Source: DATKJS01 sp964551995 (lineage in GTDB: Bacteria > Acidobacteriota > Aminicenantia > Aminicenantales > Saccharicenantaceae). Taken from it: a stretch of 64,000 nt of DNA. How positions within the stretch are numbered: position 1 is the first letter of the stretch; each line of letters begins with the position of its first letter. Of the stretch, positions 36,462-45,796 are shown piece by piece. The notes beneath the pieces are model-generated. The model saw nothing but the letters and a program-made list of their open reading frames with translations, was not told the DNA's origin and ran no database searches. Location: assembly GCA_964551995.1 (NCBI GenBank), contig CAZKFD010000004.1, positions 150,998 through 214,997 of the forward strand. The letters are read 5' to 3'. Both the position numbers and the translations under genes were made by a program.

Positions 36462-38641
36462 GAGCCCGAAGGCTCCGGGGATGGTCCGCGGCCCTCCTCG
36501 CGTTCAGCGTCCTTTTCTCCCCGGCGCTTCTCAGATCGCAGCCAACGGAGCTTCTCCGCAGGCCCGAACACTTCGAGAGGAGCCGGGACTATGTCCCCCT
36601 CAACTACCGCCTCGTCTTCGTCCTCGATACCGCCGCCAAATCCTATCGGGGCGAGAACACCGTCACCCTGGCCTCGCTCAGGGACCGGCTCGACACGTGC
36701 GTGCTGGACGCCGAAGACCTCTCGGTGGCCGGGGCCGCAACCGCAGAGGGAACGGCCCTTCCGTATTCTTATCAGGACGGACACCTGGCCGTCCGCCTGC
36801 CCCGGCCTCTGGGGTACGGGGAGAAGGCGTCGATCGTTGTCCGCTTCTTCCAGCAGGAGCCGAAAACGGGCCTCAAGTTCTTCGACGCCGCGCCGGGCCA
36901 TCCGGCCCAGGTCAATACGTATTCCTGGCCCGAGGACGCCCATCACTGGTTTCCCTGCTTCGACGATCCGATCGGCAAAGTGACGGACGAAGTTTTTGCA
37001 ACGGTCAGGAGCGATTACAAAGTCCTGTCCAACGGGCGGCTGGAGGGAGTCACCGAGGACAAAGCCGCGGGGACGAAGACCTGGCATTGGTCCCAGGACA
37101 AACCGCACCCGGTCTATTGCATCATGCTGGCGGCCGGGCCCTACGAAATCGTCAGGGACTCGCAGGGCGCCCTTCCGGTCGAAGCGTGGGTCTACCCCAA
37201 GGATGTCGCCGATGCCCCCCGTTCCTTCGGGAAAACGCCGAAGATGATCGATTTTTACAGCCGGACGTTCAGGTACCCGTATCCTTGGGCCAAGTACGAC
37301 CAGGTGTGCGTGGCCGGCCGGGGGGGAGGCATGGAAGCGACGACGGCCACGATCCTCGACGACGGCACGATCCACGACGCGCGGGCCGACCAGGACTTCG
37401 CGAGCGACTCCCTCGTGGCCCACGAGCTCGCCCACATGTGGTGGGGAGACCTCGTCACCGAGCGCGCCTGGCCGGACGTCTGGCTGAGCGAGAGCTTCGC
37501 GACCTATTCGGAATACCTCTTTTGCCGTTTTGACCGGGGCGAGGACGAGGGCGCCCTGAATCTCGAGATCAAGAAGGACCAGTATCTCAACGAAGCCCGG
37601 GGCCGGTACGTCCGGCCCATCGTCTTCGACCATTACAACCTCCCCTGGGACATCATGGACGCCCATTCCTATCAAAAGGGCGCCGCCGTCCTCCAGATGC
37701 TCCGCTTCGTCCTCGGAGACGAAGCCTTCTTCCGGACGCTCGGGGCGTTCCTCAGGAAGTTTGCTTTCGGCAGCGCCGACACCCACGACCTCATGAACTG
37801 CGTTAAGGACACGGCCGGGCAGAACCTCGACTGGTTCTTTGAGCAATGGGTCGAGAAGCCCGGTCACCCCGTGTTCGACATTTCGGACCGCTGGGAGGCG
37901 AAAACCGGAGTCCTCCGCGTCACGGTCCGGCAGGTCCAGGACTTTTCGAGGGGGTTCCCCGTCTTCCGGACGCCCGTCATCATCGGTATACGGACAGCGG
38001 ACAAAACCCTATCCGAAAAAGTCTGGATCCGCAAAGCCGAGGAGGTTTTCGAATTTCCGGTGCCGGCCGAGCCCCGGCTCGTCCGTTTCGACCAGGGGAA
38101 CTTCCTTCTCAAGGAGGTCGTTTTCGAGAAGCCTCCCGAAGAGCTCGTCTTCCAGATGCGGAACGACGACGCCGTCGGGCGTCTCGGGGCGGCCCGGGAG
38201 CTCGGCAAGCATCTGGACAGCCCCGACGTCATCCAGGCGCTTCGCGCAACGGCGGAGAAAGACCCCTTCTGGGCGGTCCGGCGGAGCGCCATCGAGACGC
38301 TCGGCGCGGCGTTCGGAGCGAATCTCGAAGCATTCCTCAGGGCGAAGTGTACGGACGGCGATTCCAGGGTCAGGGCCGCGGCGCTTCGTGCTCTGGGCCT
38401 CACGAAAGACCCTCGCCTTGTTTCCTTTTTTGAAACCGTTTTCAGGAAAGACACGAGCTACATCGCTCAGGCCGCGGCCCTGGCCGCGATAGGAGAATGC
38501 GGCGGGCCCGGTCAGGTCCCTTTCTTGAAGCAGGCCGCGGCCATGCCCTCTCCGCGAGGCGTCCTCCGGAGGAGCGCCGAAGCCGCGCTCGCTAAGCTCT
38601 CCGCATCTCACTCGTCCAAGACCCGCAAGGAGGTCCCATGA
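36458..38641 (+). CDS. M1-family aminopeptidase with C-terminal HEAT repeats, exported
   Basis: 727 residues, signal peptide RGWSAALLAFSVLFSPALL. The N-terminal beta-saddle is followed by GRGGGMEATTATIL (the substrate N-terminus-binding GxMEN-like loop) and VAHELAHMWWGDLVTERAW with zinc ligands H322 and H326, base E323, and the third ligand in WLSESFATYSEY. After about residue 560 the chain turns into HEAT-like helical repeats (VIQALRATAEKDPFWAVRRS, SRVRAAALRALGLTKDP) that replace the usual ERAP-type C-domain. It removes N-terminal residues from peptides outside the cytoplasm. Coupled by ATGA on both sides. Confidence 0.92.
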   Translation: MRARRLRGWSAALLAFSVLFSPALLRSQPTELLRRPEHFERSRDYVPLNYRLVFVLDTAAKSYRGENTVTLASLRDRLDTCVLDAEDLSVAGAATAEGTALPYSYQDGHLAVRLPRPLGYGEKASIVVRFFQQEPKTGLKFFDAAPGHPAQVNTYSWPEDAHHWFPCFDDPIGKVTDEVFATVRSDYKVLSNGRLEGVTEDKAAGTKTWHWSQDKPHPVYCIMLAAGPYEIVRDSQGALPVEAWVYPKDVADAPRSFGKTPKMIDFYSRTFRYPYPWAKYDQVCVAGRGGGMEATTATILDDGTIHDARADQDFASDSLVAHELAHMWWGDLVTERAWPDVWLSESFATYSEYLFCRFDRGEDEGALNLEIKKDQYLNEARGRYVRPIVFDHYNLPWDIMDAHSYQKGAAVLQMLRFVLGDEAFFRTLGAFLRKFAFGSADTHDLMNCVKDTAGQNLDWFFEQWVEKPGHPVFDISDRWEAKTGVLRVTVRQVQDFSRGFPVFRTPVIIGIRTADKTLSEKVWIRKAEEVFEFPVPAEPRLVRFDQGNFLLKEVVFEKPPEELVFQMRNDDAVGRLGAARELGKHLDSPDVIQALRATAEKDPFWAVRRSAIETLGAAFGANLEAFLRAKCTDGDSRVRAAALRALGLTKDPRLVSFFETVFRKDTSYIAQAAALAAIGECGGPGQVPFLKQAAAMPSPRGVLRRSAEAALAKLSASHSSKTRKEVP

Positions 38642-40857
38642 AAAAGGTCTTGAAGCCGGCAGCTCTGGCCGCCCTTCTCCTCGTTGTTCTCGTCTCCGGC
38701 CCGGCGCTCTCTCAGACCAAGCCCGTCCGGACGGGTGAGATCACCGGCCGGGCGCTTTATGAGAAACTGCTCAGGGAACGCGACAGCCTCGTCAAGTATG
38801 AAGGCCTCTCCCGGCTCAACTGGACGCCCGACGGGAAGGGGTATTTTGTGTTCGAAGACGGGACCTTCAAGAGGGTCGACATCGCCACGGGAGAAAAATC
38901 TCAGCTCTTCGACGACGCCCGTCTCCTAGCGGCCCTCGGCGCCGTGACAGGACATCACGAGGACAAACTTCCCTTCCGACGGTTCGAATTCCTCGCCGGC
39001 GGGAAAAAGATCCGCTTCACCTTCCTCAACAGGGTTCTCATTTACGACCCCGTGGACGGGCGGCTCAGTTCCTATGAGCCGGAGCGGACCGTCACGGGCG
39101 TCCGCGGCCGTGGCTACAGCGACGTCCTCTCCCCCGACCTCAAGTACCGCGCCTTCACCCGCGACTATAACCTCTACATCAAGGACGAGGACGGCAACGA
39201 GACGGCGCTGACGACCGACGGCAGCGAGGACCTGCGGAACGGTTTCCCCGACTGGGTCTATCCCGAGGAGCTGGGCCAGTACCAGGCCTTCTGGTGGTCG
39301 CCTGACTCCAAGAGGATCGCCTTCATGCAGTTCGACGAGAGCCCCGTGGCGAAATATCCCATCGTCCACGACATCGACCCGATGCCGGACACCGAGCTGC
39401 AGAGCTATCCCGTTGCGGGGGCGAACAATCCCATCGTGCGGCTCTTCGTCGTCGACGTGAACAGCGGAACGATTGTCCGCCTGCAGGCGGGCGACGACCT
39501 CGATGTCTATTTCAGTGGCGGACAGTGGACTCCCAGCGGCCGGGAATTCATTTACGAGCGCCGGAACCGCCTTCAGAACAGGATCGAGGTCTTCGCCGCC
39601 GATCCCCTCACGGGGAAGACCCGGCTGGTCCTCCGGGACGAGGACCCCTGCTATATCGACGAGAAGACCGACCTTATCTTCCTCAATGACGGGCGGCGCT
39701 TCATCTGGAGCTCGGAGCAGAGCGGATGGCGGGAGATTTATCTCTACGATCTCTCAGGGGAGCTCCTCCAGCCGCTGACCACCGCCCGGCTTCCCGTTCA
39801 AGACATCCTCGGCGTCGACGAAGCCGGCGGCTGGGTATATTTCACGGGGGCCGCGGCCAACGGCACGGAGACCCACCTCTTCAAGGTGCGGCTGGACGGC
39901 ACGAGCTTTACCCGGATGACCCGGGAGCCCGGCGTGCACATGGTCAACTTCGCCCCCGGCTTCGGCTTTTTCACGGATTCCTTCTCGAACTTCGATTCGC
40001 CGCCGAAGACGACGCTCTACGGGGCCGACGGCCGCGAGGTCCGCGTCATCGGACGGGCCGTGCCGAGCAAGGAATTCCTCGGCCTGAAGCTCGTCGAGCC
40101 CGAGCATTTCCTGTTCAAATCGGCGGACGGAGGATACGATCTTGACGGGCTTCTGTATTTTCCGGCCCACTTCGACCCGAAAGCGAAATACCCGCTTATT
40201 CTCGCGGTCTACGGCGGTCCGGGGTCCAAGGGCGTCGTCAACTCGTACAAGATGACGGACTCCGATGAGGCCATGGCCCAGCTCGGATTCTTGGTGGCCG
40301 TCTGCGACTACCGCGGCGTCTCGGGGCGCGGAAAAGCTTTCCAGAACCTGCATTACATGAAGCTGGGCCAGGTGGAGCTCGAGGACCACATCGCCTTCGT
40401 CAAGGCGCTCGGAAAGCGCCCCTACGTCGACACCGGCCGGGTTGGGGTCACCGGCCATTCCTACGGCGGTTATTTCACATGCTTGTGCCTGCTCAAGGCC
40501 CCCGACGTCTTTCAGGTGGGCGTCGCCGGAGCTCCCGTTACGGACTGGCGGAACTACGATTCGATCTACACGGAGCGCTACATGCGCCGGCCTCAGGACA
40601 ATCCCGAGGGCTACCGGAAGGCCTCGTGCCTGACCTACGCCGGGAACCTCAGGGGCTGGCTGTTCATCCACCATGGCACCGCGGACGACAACGTCCATCT
40701 GACAAATACGGTGCAACTCGCCCAGGCTTTCCTGCGCCAAAACAAGCGCTTCGACCTGATGATTTATCCTGAACAGCGGCACGGCATCCGTTTCGACCGT
40801 TACCCCGAGAGCCGCGTCGAGTATTTCATCGAACACCTCAAGCCCGTCGTGAGATAG
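38638..40857 (+). CDS. Dipeptidyl-peptidase IV-like S9 peptidase, exported
   Basis: 739 residues with signal peptide (KPAALAALLLVVLVSGPALS). The N-terminal eight-blade propeller contains YPEELGQYQAFWWSPDSKRI, whose Glu pair in the family anchors the substrate amino terminus. The alpha/beta hydrolase domain has VTGHSYGGYFTCLCLLKAPD (S608), HHGTADDNVHLTN (D683) and YPEQRHGIRFDRY (H715), a complete triad. It cleaves N-terminal X-Pro or X-Ala dipeptides. With the coupled M1 aminopeptidase and PLP enzyme it forms a unit for peptide and amino-acid breakdown. Confidence 0.93.
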   Translation: MKKVLKPAALAALLLVVLVSGPALSQTKPVRTGEITGRALYEKLLRERDSLVKYEGLSRLNWTPDGKGYFVFEDGTFKRVDIATGEKSQLFDDARLLAALGAVTGHHEDKLPFRRFEFLAGGKKIRFTFLNRVLIYDPVDGRLSSYEPERTVTGVRGRGYSDVLSPDLKYRAFTRDYNLYIKDEDGNETALTTDGSEDLRNGFPDWVYPEELGQYQAFWWSPDSKRIAFMQFDESPVAKYPIVHDIDPMPDTELQSYPVAGANNPIVRLFVVDVNSGTIVRLQAGDDLDVYFSGGQWTPSGREFIYERRNRLQNRIEVFAADPLTGKTRLVLRDEDPCYIDEKTDLIFLNDGRRFIWSSEQSGWREIYLYDLSGELLQPLTTARLPVQDILGVDEAGGWVYFTGAAANGTETHLFKVRLDGTSFTRMTREPGVHMVNFAPGFGFFTDSFSNFDSPPKTTLYGADGREVRVIGRAVPSKEFLGLKLVEPEHFLFKSADGGYDLDGLLYFPAHFDPKAKYPLILAVYGGPGSKGVVNSYKMTDSDEAMAQLGFLVAVCDYRGVSGRGKAFQNLHYMKLGQVELEDHIAFVKALGKRPYVDTGRVGVTGHSYGGYFTCLCLLKAPDVFQVGVAGAPVTDWRNYDSIYTERYMRRPQDNPEGYRKASCLTYAGNLRGWLFIHHGTADDNVHLTNTVQLAQAFLRQNKRFDLMIYPEQRHGIRFDRYPESRVEYFIEHLKPVVR

Positions 40858-40881
40858 GCCGGCGGCGAAGGGCCGGTCGCG

Positions 40882-40911
40882 TTGAGCCAGGCCCCGGCCT
40901 TGTGATATAGA
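40882..40911 (+). promoter_or_regulatory. Predicted promoter of the class IV aminotransferase gene
   Basis: TTGAGC, an 18-bp spacer ending TTGTGA, and TATAGA. The leader is about 55 nt and carries AAAGGAG before the ATG. Confidence 0.6.
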
Positions 40912-40974
40912 AGTTTGAGAGAAAGGGAGGCGGCGCGCGGCGCTCCTCCCGAGCCATCATAAAGGAGTCATTCA

Positions 40975-42063
40975 ATGGCCAAGTTCGAAGGCGTGAAATG
41001 GGCTCCGCGCCAGATGCGGTACCTTTTGCCCGGCAAACAGTTCGACATCCTCGAAGCCGACGCCCAGGTTTTCGGGGTCTCCCGGTCGATCTTCTACGCG
41101 GTCTTCCTCTGCTTCGAGGGCGTCCGGTTCTTCGCCAAGAAAACTTCCGGGGGCAAGCTCGAAGTCGTCTTCCTCAACTGGCACCGGAACCTGGAGCGCC
41201 TCCAGAGGGGCATGGCGTTCAACCTGAGCCGGAGCCAGGCCGGCCTCATCCCGTCGGTCGAAGAGCTCGAGAACGTCATCATCCACCAGTATTTCAAGCA
41301 CCCGGAGGTTCGGGCCTTCCTCGAGGAGATGGCCGCCACCGGGGCCCAGGGCTATCTGAGGCCCTTCACGGTCGATGAAGAGCAATCGATGGGGGTGACG
41401 TTCCCTTCCCAGCCTGCCGTGCGGGCCGCCTTCTGCCGCTACGATCAATATCTGGGCGAACCGTTCACCGGCGTCGTTATTCCCCGTCTCGTCCGGGCCG
41501 TCGCGGTCAACAAAACCGGGTGGCTCAAGCTCGGCGTCAACTACCTGATCAGTCTCAAGGCAGTCGACGCTGCCCGGGACGTCGACCCACAGGCCGCCGC
41601 GGCCCTCTTCCTCGATGACCGGACACATGTCAAGCTCGAGGACCGCTGCATTACGGAGTGGGATTCCTCCTGCTGTCTTTTCGGCCTCCGGGACGGCACA
41701 GTTATCAAGATCCCCGAGAGCGAGCTCATCCTGCCGTCGGTCACCATTCAGGGAATGGTGAACATCCTCGGCGGTATGGGCGTGCGCGTCGAAGAGCGGG
41801 ATGTCGCCTACGGCGAGCTTATGGACCGCATCCGGAAAAAAGATCTCGTGGTTGCGGCGAGCGTCGGCACGGCCGGCATCCTGAATCGATGCCAGAAGCT
41901 TCTCTGTATCGACGACGAAGGGAAGACTTTGGCCACGCACCTTCCGGATACCGGTCACCCGGTCTACAGGAAGATGGCCGAGGCCAAGACCCGCTACTGG
42001 GACATTTACAGGGAGAAGGCCCCGCTTGCCCCGGGCATGAAGCTGTTCAAGTACGTCCTCTGA
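40975..42063 (+). CDS. Divergent class IV aminotransferase (branched-chain type)
   Basis: 362 residues with the fold-IV layout: RYLLPGKQFDILEADAQVFG N-terminal domain, WHRNLERLQRGMAFNL, YLRPFTVDEE, then WLKLGVNYLISLKAVDAARD in which K185 sits at the PLP-lysine position (K-x-G-x-N-Y). LPSVTIQGMVNILGGMGVRV EERDVAYGEL is the usual phosphate-binding turn and C-domain. The segment that in IlvE carries the glutamate of the EGxxxNxF motif is here TEWDSSCCLFGLRDGTVIKI, so that conserved Glu and Asn are lost. It may use other substrates or have changed function. AAAGGAG lies 8 nt before the ATG. Confidence 0.75.
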   Translation: MAKFEGVKWAPRQMRYLLPGKQFDILEADAQVFGVSRSIFYAVFLCFEGVRFFAKKTSGGKLEVVFLNWHRNLERLQRGMAFNLSRSQAGLIPSVEELENVIIHQYFKHPEVRAFLEEMAATGAQGYLRPFTVDEEQSMGVTFPSQPAVRAAFCRYDQYLGEPFTGVVIPRLVRAVAVNKTGWLKLGVNYLISLKAVDAARDVDPQAAAALFLDDRTHVKLEDRCITEWDSSCCLFGLRDGTVIKIPESELILPSVTIQGMVNILGGMGVRVEERDVAYGELMDRIRKKDLVVAASVGTAGILNRCQKLLCIDDEGKTLATHLPDTGHPVYRKMAEAKTRYWDIYREKAPLAPGMKLFKYVL

Positions 42064-42079
42064 GAGAAAGGGGGGCTGG

Positions 42080-42663
42080 CTAGAGCCTCATGGCGACGAG
42101 CATCCAGAATTTGTCGCCGAAGGGCTTGTTCTCGAACTCGACGACGGCGGCCGGCGGCAGCCAGCCCCTGATCTGGATGATTATCGCGTAGGCGCACCCG
42201 GAGATGGGGATCGTCTGCTGCAGGGCGATGGTCCCCGGCTTAACGGCCTCGCAGGCCGTCGCGCAACGCTCCAGGAAGACCCGTTCGTAAAGGCCCCTTC
42301 GCTGTTGACGAGCTCCTGACGTCCCCCGATCATGATACCGCCGATAGCCCGGCCGCGCTCGTTCAGGCAGGGATAGGCCGTATTCAGGAACTGGCAGGTC
42401 TCCGGGACTTGAGGGATCTCCTCTGCTTGAATGATCCCCTGAAGGTCGGCCGGAGTCTCGGTGTGCAGTCTCCCCGAAAAGAGCTCGGCGACGCACTTGT
42501 CCGGCCATTTCCGATGGGGCACGATGTTCACCCACGTCCTGTACGGACCGTCGCATGTATGGCACGTAATGATGGAACCGCCCGCCGTCGCCAGCTGGCC
42601 GACCTCGATGGGCGTGCCGCCCTCGGAGCCGCAAACGGCTTTCGACGAGGCGGGATGTCTCAC
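42080..42663 (-). pseudogene. Cys-rich hypothetical gene with a frameshift
   Basis: Starting at a GTG at 42663 the frame reads GGTPIEVGQLATAGGSIITC HTCDGPYRTWVNIVPHRK and later GGIMIGGRQELVNSEG. At a GGGG run near 42296 this frame becomes arginine/serine-rich noise, while the next frame reads LYERVFLERCATACEAVKPG, ALQQTIPISGCAYAIIIQIR and ends FENKPFGDKFWMLVAMRL at the TAG at 42080. Removing one G joins the halves into about 193 residues with nine or more Cys. I do not recognise the family. The gene is convergent with the aminotransferase. The frameshift may be real or a homopolymer error. Confidence 0.45.
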
Positions 42664-42771
42664 GCTTTGGCTCCGGTCGACGCCATGAGCAAGATGAGAG
42701 GGAGGCGGCGGGTCTCCGACCGGCGCGGGCGCCCGTGCGTTCCCCGTGCCCGGGCCGACGAAGCCGGGCAG

Positions 42772-44856
42772 CTATTCTTTGATGAGGGCCAGATCCCAGG
42801 GAGGCAGTGTGATCGCCTCCTCCCGGCCGACCCTCCGCCCCGAGAGAATCTCAACTCCGCTGGCCCCGCGGTATAGGAACCTCTGCGGGCGGCCGCTGAA
42901 ATTGAAATAAGCCCGAAGCGGTGAGCCATCGGCGAGGACGGCGCGCTTGACCTTGACGCCCGCGGCCAGAGAGGCTGCCTCAGTGGAAATCCCCGCGTCG
43001 CGGAGAACCGCCGCGAGAGCCCGGCGCTGCAGGGCGTCCGAGAAGTACGTTCCTTCGTAGGTCAGAATCCCCTTGCCGAATCGGTTCCGCGTGACAGCCG
43101 GATACCGGCCGAAGACCGGGTGGTCGTAAAACGCCAGCGGCTCGGCCGTCTCCGGGAGAATGTATTCTGCCCAGACCGAGACGCTGTTCGCATCTCCGGC
43201 GGCGAAGGGATCGTTCTTGAGGCGGAGCAAGCCCCGCAGGTTCGTGAACTCCTGATAGGAGAAGCCACAGGCCTTCCGGAGCGGGCCGGGTGCCCGCGTC
43301 CAGCGGACCGTCGAATTCTCGTCGGCGAAGCCGCTCTTGAAGGACATGAGAATATGGCCGCCGCCGCGGACGTAGTCCGCGAGACGATTGAGGAGGTCGT
43401 CGCCCGCGATGTACAGCGGAGGCACAAGGATGAGGTCGTAGTCGGAGAGGTTGGGGCTTTCGGGAAAAACGAAATCCGTCTCCACGTTGAGCCCGTAGAG
43501 GGCCCGGTGCATCTGCTCGAGGACAGTCATGTAGGTCACGCGAAGGTCGAAGGGCATGATGTCCAGGCCGATCCGGGAATCGAGGCTGTAGAGGATGGCG
43601 ACGCGGTTTTTCTTCTTCAGGTTGACGAGGACCGGTCCGACCCTTCTGAGCTCATGCGCCACGCGGGAGACCTCGTCGAAGATCCGGCCGGGCTCGAGAT
43701 CATGGCCCAGGACGCCCTTCCAGTAGGTCTCCTGTCCGTAGTGGAGGGAATGCCAGTGCCAGTAAGCGACGAGGTCCGCCCCGCTCAGGATATGCGCATA
43801 GACCGCGAGGCGCAACTGCCCGTCGTAGGGCGGGAACTGGTTTTCGGAGTCCCAGCCGGTTGTCTGGGCAGTGGTCTCCGTGACCAGGTAGTTCGTCCCC
43901 TTGAGGCACCTGTTGATGTCACCGCAGGTGGCGATGAACTCGCCGTCCATCTCGTCCTGAAGCCCCATATAGACGTTGACCGCCGGGATATCGAGGCAGG
44001 CGGCGATCGCCGGCTGGCTGACATCCCCCGGAAACCCGCCGACGAAGTCGTGGGTGATGAACTGGCCCGGCCGCTTGAGGCTGCGGACTATCCCCGCCTG
44101 CCAGGCCAGGAAATCGGCCGCGATCTTCTGCTGGAACCGCTCCCATTCAAGCTTGTAGCCGGGGTTGAGAGCGCCGTCGCGGGGAGGCAGCTCGTCGAAA
44201 CCGTTGATCCTCTGGCCCCAGTAGTTCAGTCCCCAGGCTCGATTGAGGCTTTCCGGCGTGACGAACTTCCGGCGCAAGTATTCGCGGAAGGAGGCCTGCA
44301 CCCGCGCTTCCGCCGTACCGGACGGGTGCGTCTCGTTGTCGAGCTGGTAGCCGATGACGGCCGGATGGTCTCGGAATTCGGTGACGAGCCGGCGGATGAT
44401 ACGCTCGGCGTATCGCCGGTAGACCGGGTGGGTCAGGTCGGTCATCTGCCGGAGTCCGTAGGTGTAACGCGGCCCGTTGAGCGGCTTGACCTGGATCTCC
44501 GGGTGCTCCCTGTAGAGCCAGGCGGGAATGGAGTATGTCGGGGTCCCCAGGATGACTCGGATTCCGGCCTTATGGAGGCGGTCGAGGACGCGCCTCAGCC
44601 AGCCGAAGTCGAAGACTCCGTCGCTCGTTTCGAGCACGCCCCAGCTCGATTCGCCCAGCCGGACGAAGTTGATCCCGGCCCTTTCCATGAGCTCTGCGTC
44701 CTTGTCTAGGCGCTCATAGGGCGTGTATTCCCAGTAATAGGAGGCCCCGTAGAGGATAGTCGTGAACTTCGGCGTATCGGCCCGAGAAGCCTCCCCGGCG
44801 GCGGTCAGGATCAAAGCGGCCGCGAGCCAGGAACGCGGCCTGAGTATTCTTTTCAT
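42772..44856 (-). CDS. Beta-galactosidase-like glycoside hydrolase, GH42, secreted
   Basis: 694 residues from the ATG at 44856, which has GGAGGA upstream, followed by a signal peptide (RPRSWLAAALILTAAGEASR). The TIM barrel shows LYGASYYWEYTPYERLDKDA, NFVRLGESSWGVLE and VIGYQLDNETHPSG (acid/base E175), and later TNYLVTETTAQTTGW (nucleophile E327). A trimerisation-like Rossmann domain (residues about 400-600, ADYVRGGGHILMSFKSGFAD) and a small beta C-domain follow. This order is diagnostic for GH42. It is coupled to the kinase-like gene upstream (5' end overlaps its TGA region). Confidence 0.9.
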   Translation of the reverse strand: MKRILRPRSWLAAALILTAAGEASRADTPKFTTILYGASYYWEYTPYERLDKDAELMERAGINFVRLGESSWGVLETSDGVFDFGWLRRVLDRLHKAGIRVILGTPTYSIPAWLYREHPEIQVKPLNGPRYTYGLRQMTDLTHPVYRRYAERIIRRLVTEFRDHPAVIGYQLDNETHPSGTAEARVQASFREYLRRKFVTPESLNRAWGLNYWGQRINGFDELPPRDGALNPGYKLEWERFQQKIAADFLAWQAGIVRSLKRPGQFITHDFVGGFPGDVSQPAIAACLDIPAVNVYMGLQDEMDGEFIATCGDINRCLKGTNYLVTETTAQTTGWDSENQFPPYDGQLRLAVYAHILSGADLVAYWHWHSLHYGQETYWKGVLGHDLEPGRIFDEVSRVAHELRRVGPVLVNLKKKNRVAILYSLDSRIGLDIMPFDLRVTYMTVLEQMHRALYGLNVETDFVFPESPNLSDYDLILVPPLYIAGDDLLNRLADYVRGGGHILMSFKSGFADENSTVRWTRAPGPLRKACGFSYQEFTNLRGLLRLKNDPFAAGDANSVSVWAEYILPETAEPLAFYDHPVFGRYPAVTRNRFGKGILTYEGTYFSDALQRRALAAVLRDAGISTEAASLAAGVKVKRAVLADGSPLRAYFNFSGRPQRFLYRGASGVEILSGRRVGREEAITLPPWDLALIKE

Positions 44857-44870
44857 CGCGCGTCCTCCAG

Positions 44871-45584
44871 TCATAAGATTCCCCTTTCAACCGCCGCCGG
44901 GACGATGAGGTTGTACATCTCGGGCGCCGTCATCAGCGGCCCGACGGATATCCTGAAGACGGGAATTTCCCTGTTCTCGTAATACTCGATGAGCGGCCGG
45001 GTCCTCATCTGGAAAATCACCAGCTTTTTCCTGACCGCTTGGAGATCGTCGTCCGGCCTGTCCAGGCGGTCCCCGCCAACGTTGAGCCGGATCCTCTCGC
45101 GGACGACCTCCGGCGGGGCCTCGAGGCTGACCACGGCCAGCATCCTGATCATCTCGTCCATCATCCGCGCCTGGCCGATGTGCCGTGGGAGCCCGTTCAG
45201 CACAAGGAGTTCATCCTCGCCGAGGGATTTCCTCCTGACAAAGGCGCGCAGAACCTTGAGGGCGATCGGGAACTCCCCGTCTTCGAGGAGCGCGCCGCTC
45301 GAAAGGGAGCGCCGGACCACCTGGTAGTCCGTCTCGGAGAGTTCCGACGCCCGATCCCTCTCCGAGGCCGCGGCCCGGAGCTCCGCCCCGAAATCGAAGT
45401 GCCGGCACCTCCGGCCCCCAAGGCCTCTGTTCTCGAACAGGCGTCCGAGCGGCGATTTTCCCGAGCCGGTGGGCCCGACCAGTAGCCAGGAAGGCCAGGA
45501 GGAGCCGTCCGGTCGAGCTCTTTCAATCACGGCTGTCTCTCCGGTCGGATGGCGCCCGGGAGGCGTTCCCCCCAGGATCCCCAT
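44871..45584 (-). CDS. Adenylate-kinase-like nucleoside monophosphate kinase
   Basis: 237 residues. SWLLVGPTGSGKSPLGRLFE is a Walker A P-loop, FDFGAELRAAASERDRASEL resembles the NMP-binding region, LVLNGLPRHIGQARMMDEMI is the equivalent of the GFPR motif of adenylate kinases, and RIRLNVGGDRLDRPDDDLQA QVRKK-type residues stand where the LID arginines occur. A short LID and an N-terminal extension of about 30 residues set it apart from the housekeeping enzyme, so the substrate may differ. The 3' end overlaps the longer reading of the GH42 gene by 4 bp. Confidence 0.8.
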   Translation of the reverse strand: MGILGGTPPGRHPTGETAVIERARPDGSSWPSWLLVGPTGSGKSPLGRLFENRGLGGRRCRHFDFGAELRAAASERDRASELSETDYQVVRRSLSSGALLEDGEFPIALKVLRAFVRRKSLGEDELLVLNGLPRHIGQARMMDEMIRMLAVVSLEAPPEVVRERIRLNVGGDRLDRPDDDLQAVRKKLVIFQMRTRPLIEYYENREIPVFRISVGPLMTAPEMYNLIVPAAVERGIL

Positions 45585-45664
45585 CGAGCTTATAGCACGG
45601 GAAAAATCCGGCCGTCAACACGCGGCCTTCTCCGAGGGAGTTCGGGCCCGGGGCCTAGCGGCAA

Positions 45665-45695
45665 GGGGTGAGGCGGAGCGCAGAAATCTCACCCC
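45665..45695. repeat. Perfect 8-bp inverted repeat upstream of the barrel gene
   Basis: GGGGTGAG at 45665-45672 and CTCACCCC at 45688-45695, 15 bp apart, in the divergent gap between the kinase-like gene and the barrel gene. It has no T-tract, so it is not an obvious terminator; it could be an operator 23 bp upstream of the barrel promoter. Confidence 0.5.
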
Positions 45696-45717
45696 TCAAT
45701 ATCCCCCGGACCGACGA

Positions 45718-45745
45718 TTGACCCGCCGGGGCGCGCGGCTAAACT
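45718..45745 (+). promoter_or_regulatory. Predicted promoter of the barrel protein gene
   Basis: TTGACC, a 16-bp spacer and TAAACT, with a leader of about 45 nt that ends in AAAGGAGG before the ATG at 45797. Confidence 0.55.
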
Positions 45746-45796
45746 GGACGCGTGCGTGGAAAAAGGAATTTTTCAAAGCCAAGAAAGGAGGTCTTC

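Noticed and set aside
42409..42876. Plus-strand frame opposite the Cys-rich gene
   Set aside because: Composition is arginine/proline-rich, the usual shadow of a GC-rich gene on the other strand.
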